Positions 31,232 through 40,332 are shown, counted from the stretch's first letter. The stretch: 64,000 bases of DNA from Fructobacillus apis (GCF_023893635.1 NZ_JAMWYK010000002.1:248001-312000); one strand, 5' to 3'. Numbers and translations are program-made. Notes: generated from the letters alone by a model not told the origin.

Positions 31232-31942
31232 TTACTTCAACGTCTTCTTGTCGTTGATTGACAAGTCAGCAGCCAAGTCGTAAACGATTGGTTGTCCGTT
31301 TGCAATTTCAACGTTCAAGATGTCGTCGTCAGAAATGTTTTCCAAGTGCTTAACCAATGCACGGAGTGAGTTACCGTGGGCACCGATTACCACGTTCTTT
31401 CCAGCTTCCAAGTCTTGCTTGATCTTAGCTTCCCAGAAAGGCAATACGCGTTCCAACGTTACCTTCAAGTTTTCACCCAATGGCAATTGTCCGTAAGGAA
31501 CGTCTGCGTAACGTGCGTCAAAGGCAGGGTAAGTCTTTCCTTGCACTTCGACTTCTTCTTCATAGTTTTCAAGCAATGGAGGCAAAACGTCATATGAACG
31601 ACGCCAGATGTGAACCTGGTCATCTCCCCACTTCTTAGCTGCTTCAGCCTTGTTTTGACCTTGCAAAGCACCGTAGTGACGTTCGTTCAAGCGCCATGAC
31701 TTTTCTTCAGGCACGTAGAGTTGACCTGCTTCTTCCAAAGCGTAGTGCAAAGTCGTGATAGCACGAGTCAAAACAGAAGTGTAAGCCTTGTCAAAGACAA
31801 TGCCTTCTTCCTTCAAAAGTTCTCCAGCCTTCTTAGCTTGTTCAATTCCTTGGTCAGACAACTTCGTGTCCACCCAACCGTTAAACAAGTTTAAAGCGTT
31901 CCATTCACTTTGACCGTGACGGATCAAAACTAATTTTGCCAT
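31232..31942 (-). CDS. gpmA: 2,3-bisphosphoglycerate-dependent phosphoglycerate mutase
   Basis: A 236-residue histidine phosphatase-fold enzyme. The phosphohistidine motif [10 protein letters not shown] has H9, and the RHYGALQG and [15 protein letters not shown] segments (second active-site histidine) match dPGM. It interconverts 3- and 2-phosphoglycerate in lower glycolysis. Single-gene unit with AAAGGAG SD and its own terminator. Confidence 0.96.
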   Translation of the reverse strand: MAKLVLIRHGQSEWNALNLFNGWVDTKLSDQGIEQAKKAGELLKEEGIVFDKAYTSVLTRAITTLHYALEEAGQLYVPEEKSWRLNERHYGALQGQNKAEAAKKWGDDQVHIWRRSYDVLPPLLENYEEEVEVQGKTYPAFDARYADVPYGQLPLGENLKVTLERVLPFWEAKIKQDLEAGKNVVIGAHGNSLRALVKHLENISDDDILNVEIANGQPIVYDLAADLSINDKKTLK

Positions 31943-32033
31943 GTTCTAGCTCCTTTATATGCATGAATTTGATTCTTGCCTATTATACAACATTCAAGCC
32001 CTCTTCTGCATACCAAGGGTTAAAAAGGCAACA

Positions 32034-32065
32034 AAAAAAGCCTCGAGGTTTTCCTCGAGGCTTTT
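32034..32065 (-). terminator. Terminator of the cold-shock gene
   Basis: AAGCCTCGAGG-AAAA-CCTCGAGGCTTTTTTT on the minus strand. Confidence 0.9.
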
Positions 32066-32078
32066 AAAAGACTAAGAA

Positions 32079-32279
32079 TTAGTCCTTTACGATGTTAACA
32101 GCTTGCAAACCGCGGTCTGAGTTTTCTACATCAAACGTAACGTTTTGTCCGTCTTCCAAAGTCTTGAATCCTTCACCTTGAATAGCTGAGAAGTGTGCGA
32201 ACACATCTTCACCGTTTTCGCGAGTGATAAATCCATATCCCTTTTCGCCGTTAAACCACTTTACAGTTCCTTTTTCCAT
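32079..32279 (-). CDS. Cold-shock protein (CspA family)
   Basis: A 66-residue protein beginning [23 protein letters not shown]1 (KGYGFI) and RNP2 (VFAHFSAI) motifs of the cold-shock OB-fold are intact. It binds single-stranded RNA as a chaperone. Start at 32277-32279 follows AAAGGAGAAA; a longer 11-codon reading is rejected. The leader is about 115 bases, as in thermoregulated csp mRNAs. Confidence 0.95.
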   Translation of the reverse strand: MEKGTVKWFNGEKGYGFITRENGEDVFAHFSAIQGEGFKTLEDGQNVTFDVENSDRGLQAVNIVKD

Positions 32280-32395
32280 GATTGTTTCTCCTTTGGGGGT
32301 CATCCCATACATTGTTACAAATTAAGATGTTTTGGTATGACGCTTCCCGAAAAAAACAAATCAAAATCAAAATCTAGTACTTAATTTACACGTTA

Positions 32396-32424
32396 AGTGT
32401 AACACAGCCACCAAATCGTTACAA
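32396..32424 (-). promoter_or_regulatory. csp promoter
   Basis: TTGTAA (complement 32419-32424), 17-base spacer, TACACT (complement 32396-32401). The -10 lies in an inverted repeat TTACAC-GTTAA-GTGTAA (32386-32402). Long 5' leader follows. Confidence 0.7.
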
Positions 32425-32481
32425 CGCTTTTTCACGAATTTATTACTTATATTACAAAATAGTTACTTTTGTATCTATAAA

Positions 32482-33147
32482 TCAGTTCGTTGAAAGAATG
32501 TTTTGGTAGTAAGCAACCGCGTCAGTAGCGGCTTCGTCAGGATTTTCCTGTGCCTTTTGCTTATTTCCTTGAATCCAAGAAATAAAGTCTTCAGAGCCTG
32601 CCATTTGTGAAAGGATAGCCTTCAACTTTGCGCCGTCTTCCATTGACAAGGCCAGCCAAGTAGCAGGAACTTGGTAAGTCACCTGCTTTTCCTTCACTTC
32701 GTTGTTGTTACCAGCCAAGCCAAAGAGGAAGCTGTAGAAGCCGTTTTCGTAAACGTAAACCTTCTTTTTGGTAATCTGGAAGGCTTGGTTGCCATCAATG
32801 TGTTCAATGGCGGTCTTTGTCTTCAAATCAGGCTTAGCAATCGTTGTTTCTTTATCGGAAGCTGCCTTCTTGTAAATGAAAACCTTTTCTCGTCCAGACT
32901 TTCCAAGGTTTTGGTAAGCCAAGACGCCATAAGTGTTTTCTTGAGCGGAATAGATTTGCGTCTTATCCGTCTTTTCTTGAACTTTCATTCCGAAATGGTT
33001 GTTCATGTTTGCCGTAATCAAAACAAGCGACAGAGCAACCATGACAAAAGAGGCAAAGGTCGCAACCAGACGCTTCTTTTTGTCTTGAATCAACATCATG
33101 GACAAGAAAGCCAAGATAACAAAGAGAACTAACAGAAAGATAATCAT
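32482..33147 (-). CDS. DUF4811 domain-containing membrane-anchored protein
   Basis: A 221-residue protein with two N-terminal transmembrane segments (about 2-20 and 27-46) and an extracellular domain of about 170 residues. In Lactobacillales this DUF4811 type protein is commonly encoded next to an MFS drug exporter, as here: the stop of the exporter gene touches this start codon, so the two are one operon. No function has been demonstrated to my knowledge; it may be an accessory protein to the exporter. Confidence 0.7.
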   Translation of the reverse strand: MIIFLLVLFVILAFLSMMLIQDKKKRLVATFASFVMVALSLVLITANMNNHFGMKVQEKTDKTQIYSAQENTYGVLAYQNLGKSGREKVFIYKKAASDKETTIAKPDLKTKTAIEHIDGNQAFQITKKKVYVYENGFYSFLFGLAGNNNEVKEKQVTYQVPATWLALSMEDGAKLKAILSQMAGSEDFISWIQGNKQKAQENPDEAATDAVAYYQNILSTN

Positions 33148-34653
33148 TTATTTCTCCTTTCGGTTTGACGGATTCACCTTACCACTGTGTAAGAAGAAGG
33201 CCAAGATGAAGGCTGCCAAAGCAAAGAATGCTGCAACCAAGAATGAGGTGTGGAACCCATCAAGCGTTGCTGAAATCGCCTTTGAACCGAAGGCCAAAGG
33301 ATCTGCTTCCTTCAAGGAAGCAGCGGGCATGTTGTCGTTTGCAACAGATTGCATGACAGATGCCAAGATGGCCGTTCCAAGAGAAGCGGCAATCTGACGG
33401 GCCGTGTTGTTTACGGCCGTTCCCTGTGCACTTTGTTCCTTTGACAACACACCCATGGCAGATGACGTCAATGGCATCATCGTGAAGGCAACACCAGCCA
33501 TTCGAACCATGTACAGTACGGTAATGTAGGCGGATGGTGTGCTTTCAGTCAAGAAGTAGTATGGCAAGGTAGCCATGGTAACCAAAGCAAAGCCGAAGAT
33601 GGCCAAACGCTTTGCCCCGTACTTATCATAGAAAGAACCAGCGATTGGTGAGACAAATCCCATCATCAAAGCTCCTGGAAGAAGGGTCAAACCAGAATCC
33701 AAAGCAGACAATCCGCGAACGGTTTGCATGTAGGTTGGCAAAACCATTTCAACTCCCAACATGGCGATGAAAGTCAAAGAAACCAGCGTGGTGGTGATCG
33801 TGAACTGCTTGTTCATGAAGACGCGCATATCCAAGAATGGTTTTTCCATGTGCAATTGGTGGCGCGTAAATTCGGCGATAATCATGGCACCGATAATAAT
33901 TGGCGCGATGACATACGTGAATGAACCCCAGCCGTGGTCGGAAACCATGGCAAATCCAAAGAGCAACATTCCAAATCCAAGCGTTGATTCGATTAATGAA
34001 CGTACGTCCAGGCTAACCTTCTTCGTTTCCAATACGTTCTTAAAGAAGAAGATGGAAAGAACAAAGACGATAATTGCCAAAGGCAAAACAATACCGAAGA
34101 TTGAACGCCAGTCACCACCCCAAGTCATGCCGAAGAAGTTGTGCTTACCGTCCAAAATCCATCCGGTCAACGTAGGTCCAATGGCGGGTGCCATTCCGAT
34201 AACCAAACCGATGGCTCCCATGGCCTTACCACGAGAATTTTCGGAAAAGAGCGTCAAAGCCACAACCTGCATCAATGGCATCACGATACCAGCAGCCATT
34301 GCTTGGAAAGCACGGGCGAGCATCATCAACCAGAAGGCGCTTGTTGGGGCCGTGTAGGCCAAAACCGTTCCAAAGATGTAGACCGCCAAAGCCGTCAAGT
34401 AGAGGTACTTCGTTGGGATTCGCGTCGTCAAGTAGGCTGAAACCGGAACCATAATTCCGTTTACCATCAAGAAGATAGTCGTCAACCATTGAACGGTCGC
34501 ATTATCCACGTTAAAGGCCGTCATCAAAGCGGGCAAAGCCGTTCCCAATGAGGTCTGCATCAAGATGATCACAAAGGATCCAATCATCAGCAAAGCCATC
34601 ATGGCGATTTTATTCACCATTTCAGGACTAAGCTTTTCTTTCACTTTAGCCAT
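33148..34653 (-). CDS. MFS multidrug exporter, DHA2 (EmrB/LmrB) family
   Basis: A 501-residue transporter with about 14 transmembrane segments. The motif ARAFQAMAAGIVMPLMQVVA (family motif in helix 4) and the antiporter-type GxxxGPxxGG-like MAPAIGPTLTGWILD in helix 5 are visible. It likely exports amphipathic drugs by proton antiport. Its promoter contains a near-palindrome suited to a repressor, though no regulator gene is adjacent. Operon with DUF4811. Confidence 0.88.
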   Translation of the reverse strand: MAKVKEKLSPEMVNKIAMMALLMIGSFVIILMQTSLGTALPALMTAFNVDNATVQWLTTIFLMVNGIMVPVSAYLTTRIPTKYLYLTALAVYIFGTVLAYTAPTSAFWLMMLARAFQAMAAGIVMPLMQVVALTLFSENSRGKAMGAIGLVIGMAPAIGPTLTGWILDGKHNFFGMTWGGDWRSIFGIVLPLAIIVFVLSIFFFKNVLETKKVSLDVRSLIESTLGFGMLLFGFAMVSDHGWGSFTYVIAPIIIGAMIIAEFTRHQLHMEKPFLDMRVFMNKQFTITTTLVSLTFIAMLGVEMVLPTYMQTVRGLSALDSGLTLLPGALMMGFVSPIAGSFYDKYGAKRLAIFGFALVTMATLPYYFLTESTPSAYITVLYMVRMAGVAFTMMPLTSSAMGVLSKEQSAQGTAVNNTARQIAASLGTAILASVMQSVANDNMPAASLKEADPLAFGSKAISATLDGFHTSFLVAAFFALAAFILAFFLHSGKVNPSNRKEK

Positions 34654-34673
34654 TTCTGCCTCCTAAATTAACA

Positions 34674-34705
34674 AGAAATATACTAGATTAGTATGTTACG
34701 TCTAA
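34674..34705 (-). promoter_or_regulatory. Promoter with operator-like palindrome for the MFS/DUF4811 operon
   Basis: On the minus strand TTAGAC, a 17-base spacer and TATATT form a promoter; inside it lies ATACTA-ATC-TAGTAT (34680-34694), a perfect 6-bp inverted repeat that could bind a TetR or MarR type repressor. Confidence 0.5.
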
Positions 34706-34712
34706 AAATTTT

Positions 34713-34760
34713 AAAAGTCAACAAGGCGCAGTGTTGAGCAAGCACCTCGTTGACTTTTCC
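34713..34760 (-). terminator. Terminator of helD-coaA
   Basis: AAAGTCAACGAGGTGC ... GCGCCTTGTTGACTTTT on the minus strand, directly after the kinase stop. Confidence 0.8.
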
Positions 34761-34762
34761 TA

Positions 34763-35470
34763 CTATATAATATGGCGTGGTCCAACAGTCAGATTGTCGG
34801 GTTGGTGGAAGTAATCAAAGGTCAAAACCCAATCCGCTTGTTTTTTACTTGGCAAGATGTATTCATCGTAGTTCTTCTGATTCGTCTTTTCCCACACATC
34901 CATCGCGACGTTGTAAAAATCTACCAATGACAAATTCACGTATTGGTTGCGCCATGACTTTGGTTCATCCACTGATTTCACAGTTGCAAGCAAATTGCGT
35001 TGCAAGTACCAATCCTTGATGTGGTTGATGTCCGCTTCTAAGAAAACGGTCAAATCGAGCAAGGAGGAATCCAGTTGAAGCGCCACCACACCTTCTAAAA
35101 GTAAGACGTCTGGCTTTTCAACCGTTTTTTCCTGTCCATCGACAATGTCGGCCATGTTCTGCGAATATGCCGCAAGCGATTGTTTTTCGACGCCATCTTG
35201 AAAGTTCTCAATGAAGGAAGAGAGCTTTTCGAGGTCATAGCTTACCGGGAAGCCCTTCTGTTCAAATATCCCCTCCTCGTGGAGACGGGCATTGTTTTTC
35301 AAGAAATCATCGGTCGAAACAATCGCTGTTTTTAAACCGGTTTCTTCTAGCTGAACTGCGAGCATTTCTGCCAAAGTTGATTTCCCAACGGACACCGATC
35401 CCGTAATGGCAAGTGTAAAAAAGGCCCCTTGATGAGCCTTTTTTACTTCTTCTACTAATTGTTCAATCAT
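34763..35470 (-). CDS. Pantothenate kinase-like P-loop kinase (CoaA type, short)
   Basis: A 235-residue kinase. The P-loop GSVSVGKST at 24-32, the STDDFL segment near 51-56 and KGFPVSYD near 72-79 are hallmarks of type I pantothenate kinase, which starts coenzyme A synthesis; uridine kinase is the nearest alternative. It is much shorter than E. coli CoaA (316 residues), lacking most of the N-terminal region, a form seen in some lactic acid bacteria. Its start overlaps the helD stop by four bases (ATGA). Confidence 0.7.
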   Translation of the reverse strand: MIEQLVEEVKKAHQGAFFTLAITGSVSVGKSTLAEMLAVQLEETGLKTAIVSTDDFLKNNARLHEEGIFEQKGFPVSYDLEKLSSFIENFQDGVEKQSLAAYSQNMADIVDGQEKTVEKPDVLLLEGVVALQLDSSLLDLTVFLEADINHIKDWYLQRNLLATVKSVDEPKSWRNQYVNLSLVDFYNVAMDVWEKTNQKNYDEYILPSKKQADWVLTFDYFHQPDNLTVGPRHII

Positions 35471-37839
35471 GACTGGTCCTCCATTTGATAGAGGTCAGCG
35501 GGCACTGCCGCAATCAATGGTGAAATTTCACCTGAACCGATCAACGTCAAACGGTGCATAGCGCGTGACGTGACAGTGTAAAGCAAACGGGACAAGTCCG
35601 TGTTTGCGTAGTGCTTAGCATCCGCCTGCCATACGATGACGGCATCGAATTCGAGCCCCTTTGCCAAGTAAGATGGCAAAATGACAGCACCGGGTGCCAA
35701 GCGTTGGTTTTCGGAACGGATGAGCGTAATCTTTTCGTCTTCCAATTCCTTTGCCAAGTTCTTGGCTTCCGCAAGGGTTTGCGTGATGATAGCCGTTTGT
35801 TCGCCATCGGCTTCGTTTTGAGCCAATTGCTTTTTAGCAGCCACGATGGCTGCGTCGTTGTCGGCCGTCAACTTCATAACCGGCACATCACCGCCACGGT
35901 TAAAGGCCTCGATGGTCTTACCAGACGTCAAGAGCGCCTTTGAAAAGTCCGTGATTTGCTTCGTTGAGCGATACGTTTGCGTGAGCTCCACGAAGTCGAC
36001 TTTGTTCTGGTCAAAGAGTGAAGCAAAGTCTTCTTCCAATGAAGAAGCCCAGTCCTGGGTGAAGATGGCCTGGTTCAAGTCACCCAACACCGTGAACTTC
36101 GCGTTCGGGAAGGAGAACTTCAAGAAGGCCAACTGGAACGGCGTGTAGTCTTGGATTTCATCAATGAAGAGGTAGCGAATTTCGCGCTGACCGTGCTTTC
36201 CGGTGATGAGATCGTACAAGTAGAGGTACATCGTTGTTGCCGGCAAGGAAAGCTTACGTTCCTTCAAGTGTTCAATGACCATGTCGACGTAGGCCGTCCA
36301 TTCCGCTTCGGAGATATGGAACTTGTCCAAGTCCAAGTACTTTGGCATGGATCGGAGCAAATCGGCAAACTGCGCGTTGATATTCAAGAAACCAGCACGG
36401 CGCACGCGCTTTGCGAGTGGACGCATGGCTGAGGTAACAATTTTCTTCGCTAAGAAATTGCGTTCCGCCTTGTCGGAGTCAAAGGTGCGTTCCTTTGGTC
36501 CCTCACCTAATTGGTGACGACGCGTGGCGTCTCCGGCATCTTGCACTTGGTCGTCTCCGAGACGAACCTGTCCGGCACCGACCAACTCGTCGTATTCTTG
36601 CTTGGAAAGATTTTCGATTTCGAGTTCGACCCAATCCTTCTTCATCTGGATTCCGACTTGGGAACGAAGGGAGCGCATCAAGGCTTCCTGCGTGGCTTCC
36701 AAACGTTGGGACAGCTTGTAGTTTTCGTTGTACTGGTAGTAGACGGACTGAATCTTGTCCTTGGTAATTAATGGCTCGTTGCGGAAGTTCAGGTTACGAA
36801 CCTTGAGTCCTTCCTTATTCAGGTGCTGTGCGTAGTTCTGCACGGCCTTGAACATGTCGAGTGAGCCCATGGCCCGGTCGATTTTTTCGTTCTTGTTGTT
36901 TTCTTCGAAGCGTTCCTCCAAAGTTTGCACGGCAAAGCGTGGCAAACGGTGGGAAGCGTACTGGAAGAAGGTCAGTTGAACCAAGTTTTGTTCACCTAGT
37001 TCAGGTAGAACTTGGTCGACGTAGTCGTTGAACAACTGGTTGGGCGAGAACATCACGACCTGACCGGAGTTCAACTTTCCGCGGTAGCGGTAAAGTAGGT
37101 AGGCAACACGCTGCATGATGGCGGCCGTCTTACCAGAACCGGCGGCACCTTGGACGAAGAGCAGGTCGGCATCCGTGTTACGGATGATTTTGTTCTGCTC
37201 TTTTTGAATGGTCGTCACGATAGACTTCATCTTCGTCGTGGATTCACCGGACAAAGCGTTCAAGAGCATCTGGTCACCGATGGCCTCTTCGGTATCAAAG
37301 AGGGTCACAATGACACCGTCTTCAATTTCAAACTGACGCTTCAGCGTCACATCAGCCTGCTGTGGACCGGCTGGTGTGAGGTAGTCAACCTTGCCGAGTC
37401 CCCCATCGTAGTAAATGGAAGCAACCGGGGTACGCCAGTCGTAGACCCAGAACTTGCCGTCATCGTCGTTGAAGGAAGCGAGTCCGATGTAGACCGTTTC
37501 CTTCTCGCGGCCTTCTTCGGCCAAATCATTGAAGTCGATGCGGGCGAAGTATGGCTTTTGCTTCTGCTTGGCCAAGGTCTTGTAGCGATCTTGAGCACGG
37601 TGCTTGGCGGATTGACGTTCTTGGATAGCCTGTTGTTGTTGACGAATGGACATCGCCGTTTCAACAATTCCAGAATAAGTGGAAGTCTTGACGCGGACGT
37701 CGTCCCAGGCAGCAGAAACGTCTTCCAAGGAACCGGAGGACTTTTTCACTTCCTCGGCGGCTTGAATCTGAGAGAAATCAATCTTCTTCAGCGTTTCATC
37801 TAGGTATTCTTGTTCGCGGACTTTTTGCTCGTTTGACAC
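35467..37839 (-). CDS. HelD-like UvrD-family helicase (RNA polymerase recycling)
   Basis: A 790-residue superfamily 1 helicase-like protein. The charged N-terminal coiled-coil arm (about 1-90) precedes Walker A GAAGSGKT at 231-238; downstream motifs include LFIDEIQDYTPFQLAFL (Walker B, motif II), GDLNQAIF (motif III) and ELTQTYRSTKQI (motif IV). HelD inserts into RNA polymerase to release stalled complexes. Its neighbour is the kinase gene, coupled by a four-base overlap. Confidence 0.87.
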   Translation of the reverse strand: MSNEQKVREQEYLDETLKKIDFSQIQAAEEVKKSSGSLEDVSAAWDDVRVKTSTYSGIVETAMSIRQQQQAIQERQSAKHRAQDRYKTLAKQKQKPYFARIDFNDLAEEGREKETVYIGLASFNDDDGKFWVYDWRTPVASIYYDGGLGKVDYLTPAGPQQADVTLKRQFEIEDGVIVTLFDTEEAIGDQMLLNALSGESTTKMKSIVTTIQKEQNKIIRNTDADLLFVQGAAGSGKTAAIMQRVAYLLYRYRGKLNSGQVVMFSPNQLFNDYVDQVLPELGEQNLVQLTFFQYASHRLPRFAVQTLEERFEENNKNEKIDRAMGSLDMFKAVQNYAQHLNKEGLKVRNLNFRNEPLITKDKIQSVYYQYNENYKLSQRLEATQEALMRSLRSQVGIQMKKDWVELEIENLSKQEYDELVGAGQVRLGDDQVQDAGDATRRHQLGEGPKERTFDSDKAERNFLAKKIVTSAMRPLAKRVRRAGFLNINAQFADLLRSMPKYLDLDKFHISEAEWTAYVDMVIEHLKERKLSLPATTMYLYLYDLITGKHGQREIRYLFIDEIQDYTPFQLAFLKFSFPNAKFTVLGDLNQAIFTQDWASSLEEDFASLFDQNKVDFVELTQTYRSTKQITDFSKALLTSGKTIEAFNRGGDVPVMKLTADNDAAIVAAKKQLAQNEADGEQTAIITQTLAEAKNLAKELEDEKITLIRSENQRLAPGAVILPSYLAKGLEFDAVIVWQADAKHYANTDLSRLLYTVTSRAMHRLTLIGSGEISPLIAAVPADLYQMEDQS

Positions 37840-37948
37840 AGTACACCTCTTCTTTATCGAATTACGTTGTATCTATTATACGCCTATCCAATTTAGAAAG
37901 ATACCACTTTAAGTAGAAAATCACAAAGTTTTTCTTTGCTAAATGAAA

Positions 37949-37969
37949 AACGCCGGCATGGCCGGCTTA
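37949..37969 (-). terminator. Second hairpin downstream of pgk
   Basis: AGCCGGC-CAT-GCCGGC followed by GTTTTTC on the minus strand, about 75 bases beyond the pgk terminator and upstream of helD. Confidence 0.5.
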
Positions 37970-38039
37970 AAACAAAGGATTGATTCATTCCTCTTTCCAA
38001 CGGAATAGACAAATGAACGTTCCGCTTCTTTTATAGGAA

Positions 38040-38068
38040 CAAAAAAGCCGGCTCGAGGCCGACTTTTA
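38040..38068 (-). terminator. Terminator of pgk
   Basis: AGTCGGCCTCGAGCCGGCT stem followed by TTTTTTG on the minus strand, directly after the pgk stop. Confidence 0.85.
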
Positions 38069-38076
38069 AATTGAAA

Positions 38077-39294
38077 TTACTTGTTTGAAAGTGATGAGAT
38101 ACCTGGCAAAGTCTTACCTTCCAAGTATTCGAGTGAGGCACCACCACCAGTTGAGATGTGTGACAACTTATCAGCAACACCCAACATTTGAACAGCGGCC
38201 GTTGAATCTCCACCACCAACGATAGTCGTTCCACCGTTTTCAGTTACGTTAACCAAATCGTTTCCGATGGCCAAAGTACCCTTGGCGAAGTTTTCCATTT
38301 CGAACACACCCATAGGTCCGTTCCAAACCACTGTCTTAGCATCTGCCAACACATCCTTGAACAAGGCAACTGACTTAGGACCGATGTCCAATGCCATGTA
38401 ACCATCAGGGATACCAGCTTCTGAATCAACAGTCACCGTCTTGGCGTCGTTGCTGAAGGCGTCAGCAGCAACCGCGTCGATTGGGAGAACCAAACGGTCA
38501 CCAGCTTCTTCCATCAAAGACTTAGCCAATTCAACCTTGTCTTCTTCGAACAATGAGTTACCAATCTTGTTACCCTTAGCGGCGTCGAACGTGTAAGCCA
38601 TTCCACCACCGATGATAACCTTGTCAGCCTTCTTCAACAAAGCTTGAACAACTTCGATCTTGTCAGAAACCTTCGCTCCACCGATGATGGCAACGAATGG
38701 ACGCTTAGGATCTTCAACTGAGTCACCCAAGAACTTGATTTCCTTTTCCATCAAGTAACCTGCAGCTGCTTGGTCAACGTTTGATGCAATACCAACGTTT
38801 GATGCGTGTGAACGGTGAGCCGTTCCGAATGCATCGTTGATGAATAGGTCGTCACCAAGTGAAGCCCAGTACTTACCCAATTCAGGATCGTTCTTTGATT
38901 CCAACTTAACGAATTCGCCGTCCTTCACGTCTTCAAAACGCGTGTTTTCGACCATCAATACCTGACCGTCTTCCAAGTTGTTGATGGCTTCTTCCAACTT
39001 AGCACCGCGAGTTTCAGGAACGAAAATTACGTCTTGTCCGAGCAATTCGCCCAAACGCTTGGCAACTGGGGCCAATGACAATTCCTTCTTGTCGTCTTCA
39101 GACTTGATACGACCCAAGTGTGAGAACAAGATAGCACGTCCGTTTTCCTTAATCACGTGCTTGATCGTTGGCAATGCAGCCACGATACGGTTGTCGTTTC
39201 CGATCACACCGTTCTTGATTGGGACGTTGAAGTCCACTCGCATCAATACTTTCTTACCGGCTAATGCCAAATCTTCGACAGTTAACTTTGCCAT
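38077..39294 (-). CDS. pgk: Phosphoglycerate kinase
   Basis: A 405-residue glycolytic kinase making ATP from 1,3-bisphosphoglycerate. The N-terminal substrate-binding signature [14 protein letters not shown], the SHLGR motif and the C-terminal nucleotide-binding GGGDSTAA segment are intact. It stands alone, not in a gap-pgk-tpi operon, which is unusual for Firmicutes but common in the Leuconostoc group. Confidence 0.96.
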   Translation of the reverse strand: MAKLTVEDLALAGKKVLMRVDFNVPIKNGVIGNDNRIVAALPTIKHVIKENGRAILFSHLGRIKSEDDKKELSLAPVAKRLGELLGQDVIFVPETRGAKLEEAINNLEDGQVLMVENTRFEDVKDGEFVKLESKNDPELGKYWASLGDDLFINDAFGTAHRSHASNVGIASNVDQAAAGYLMEKEIKFLGDSVEDPKRPFVAIIGGAKVSDKIEVVQALLKKADKVIIGGGMAYTFDAAKGNKIGNSLFEEDKVELAKSLMEEAGDRLVLPIDAVAADAFSNDAKTVTVDSEAGIPDGYMALDIGPKSVALFKDVLADAKTVVWNGPMGVFEMENFAKGTLAIGNDLVNVTENGGTTIVGGGDSTAAVQMLGVADKLSHISTGGGASLEYLEGKTLPGISSLSNK

Positions 39295-39404
39295 ATTTGC
39301 CTCCCAAATATTCTTTATTTAACAAGACCAATTATAAAGCAAATTCTGGCAAATGTCTGCAGGGTCTGCTAATTTTCGCGATTTTCTTCACGATTTAAAA
39401 TGCG

Positions 39405-39552
39405 CTGCCAGGGATAGACCACCTGAGGATGTTTGTTCAATCTCTTCATCAAATTGGAGGATGAGTTTTGATATGATTGGGACAGATTTTGAATAGGTTT
39501 TTCACCTCTTTGCACACCGCCGGGCAGCGGCGTGCTTTTTATTCTTTTTTGT
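39405..39552 (+). ncRNA. Candidate small RNA ending in a strong terminator
   Basis: A possible -10 (TAAAAT near 39396) is followed by about 110 bases and then GCACACCGC-CGGGCA-GCGGCGTGC and TTTTTATTCTTTTTT (39512-39552), a terminator with no gene upstream on this strand. The segment holds a GGAGG with ATGATTGGGACAG... encoding only seven codons, so it is more likely an RNA than a peptide gene. No known family recognised. Confidence 0.4.
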
Positions 39553-39634
39553 CATATCCGATTGAGGAACTACCTCTTGGTTTTGAATGGTGTTATAATA
39601 TAGACAAGATTTGAGATGGGGGCTTCACCCCAAC

Positions 39635-39668
39635 AAAAAAAGCGCACAATTGTCTTGTGCGCTTTTTT
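39635..39668. terminator. Bidirectional terminator
   Basis: GCGCACAA-TTGTC-TTGTGCGC flanked by A-run and T-run. It ends the 39671-39850 gene on the minus strand and a short plus-strand transcript. Confidence 0.8.
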
Positions 39669-39670
39669 CT

Positions 39671-39850
39671 TTACTTATTCAAATCTGCAGAAGCACTCTT
39701 CATCTTGATGACTGGTTCTGACTTATCATGACGATTTTGCCCGCTAAGACCGGCCGCCATAGTTACCGTTACCAATAAAAATAATAATGCGGAAAGCAAT
39801 CGAAGGCGTTGCGGCCAAGTCAGCTTTTCTGATTGTTCTTGATTTTTCAT
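39671..39850 (-). CDS. Small membrane protein of unknown function (59 aa)
   Basis: The product begins MKNQEQSEKLTWPQRLRLLS, has one hydrophobic segment (about residues 17-35) and a polar, lysine-rich tail. ATG at 39848-39850 is chosen for GAGAG seven bases upstream; an alternative start at 39871 would add seven residues. Terminator follows directly. Not recognised. Confidence 0.55.
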   Translation of the reverse strand: MKNQEQSEKLTWPQRLRLLSALLFLLVTVTMAAGLSGQNRHDKSEPVIKMKSASADLNK

Positions 39851-40032
39851 TTTACTACTCTCTATATCCATCTTTTCTTCTATAAGAAGAAATCTTTTAT
39901 TTACAGTCCGTACTTCGTAAAAACACAAGTATTAACTATACCAAGTTTTTTGTCGGATTAGTAGTGGCAGGAATCGGTCATAGTCTTACGATGCCAATTG
40001 GTCGGTTTTGACTTTTACGTCCGATGACAAAC

Positions 40033-40060
40033 AAAAAAGCAGACCTTTCGGTCTGCTTTC
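40033..40060 (-). terminator. Terminator of the tRNA-Tyr/tRNA-Gln transcript
   Basis: AAAGCAGACCGAAAGGTCTGCTTTTTTG on the minus strand. Confidence 0.9.
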
Positions 40061-40072
40061 CTTAAACATTAA

Positions 40073-40144
40073 TTGCCCCTGCTGGGATCGAACCAGCGCA
40101 TAGAGGTACCAAAAACCTCTGCCTTACCACTTGGCCAAGGGGCA
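40073..40144 (-). tRNA. tRNA-Gln (UUG)
   Basis: Complete 72-base cloverleaf on the minus strand: acceptor TGCCCCT/AGGGGCA, anticodon stem GAGGT/ACCTC with loop TTTTGGT (anticodon TTG), T-arm GCTGGTTCGATCCCAGC. CCA not encoded. It lies 29 bases after tRNA-Tyr in one transcript. Confidence 0.94.
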
Positions 40145-40173
40145 ATGCTTCAAACTTGCCTGAAGCGAGGCAA

Positions 40174-40256
40174 TGGGGGCGGTAGGATTCGAACCTACGA
40201 ACCCGAAGGAACGGAGTTACAGTCCGTCGCGTTTAGCCAGACTTCGCTACACCCCC
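40174..40256 (-). tRNA. tRNA-Tyr (GUA)
   Basis: 83-base class II tRNA on the minus strand: acceptor GGGGGTG/CGCCCCC, anticodon stem ACGGA/TCCGT with loop CTGTAAC (anticodon GTA), long variable arm and T-arm GTAGGTTCGAATCCTAC. Paired with tRNA-Gln as often in Lactobacillales. Confidence 0.95.
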
Positions 40257-40332
40257 ATATCAAACAACTTCTCTATATTAACAAGATTGAAGCTGCCTGA
40301 CAAGGATTTTTCCAAGATTTTTCAAGAAAATT

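Larger units (their letters stand above)
39295..39670. other. Intergenic region with two plus-strand promoter/terminator units and the pgk promoter
   Basis: About 375 bases without a convincing protein gene. A minus-strand -10 TATAAT (complement near 39331-39336) serves pgk. On the plus strand a strong GC-rich terminator lies at 39512-39552, and a second short unit (extended -10 TGTTATAAT near 39592-39600, terminator 39635-39668) follows. These suggest small RNAs; see findings. Confidence 0.5.

Noticed and set aside
38997-39301. Long open frames opposite pgk, rpoB, rpoC and other conserved genes
   Set aside because: They are antisense shadows of real coding sequence, lack Shine-Dalgarno sites and resemble no protein family.
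39412-39480. Small protein gene on the minus strand upstream of pgk
   Set aside because: The open frame lacks a Shine-Dalgarno site at its only ATG and its sequence looks non-coding; a plus-strand RNA is the better reading.
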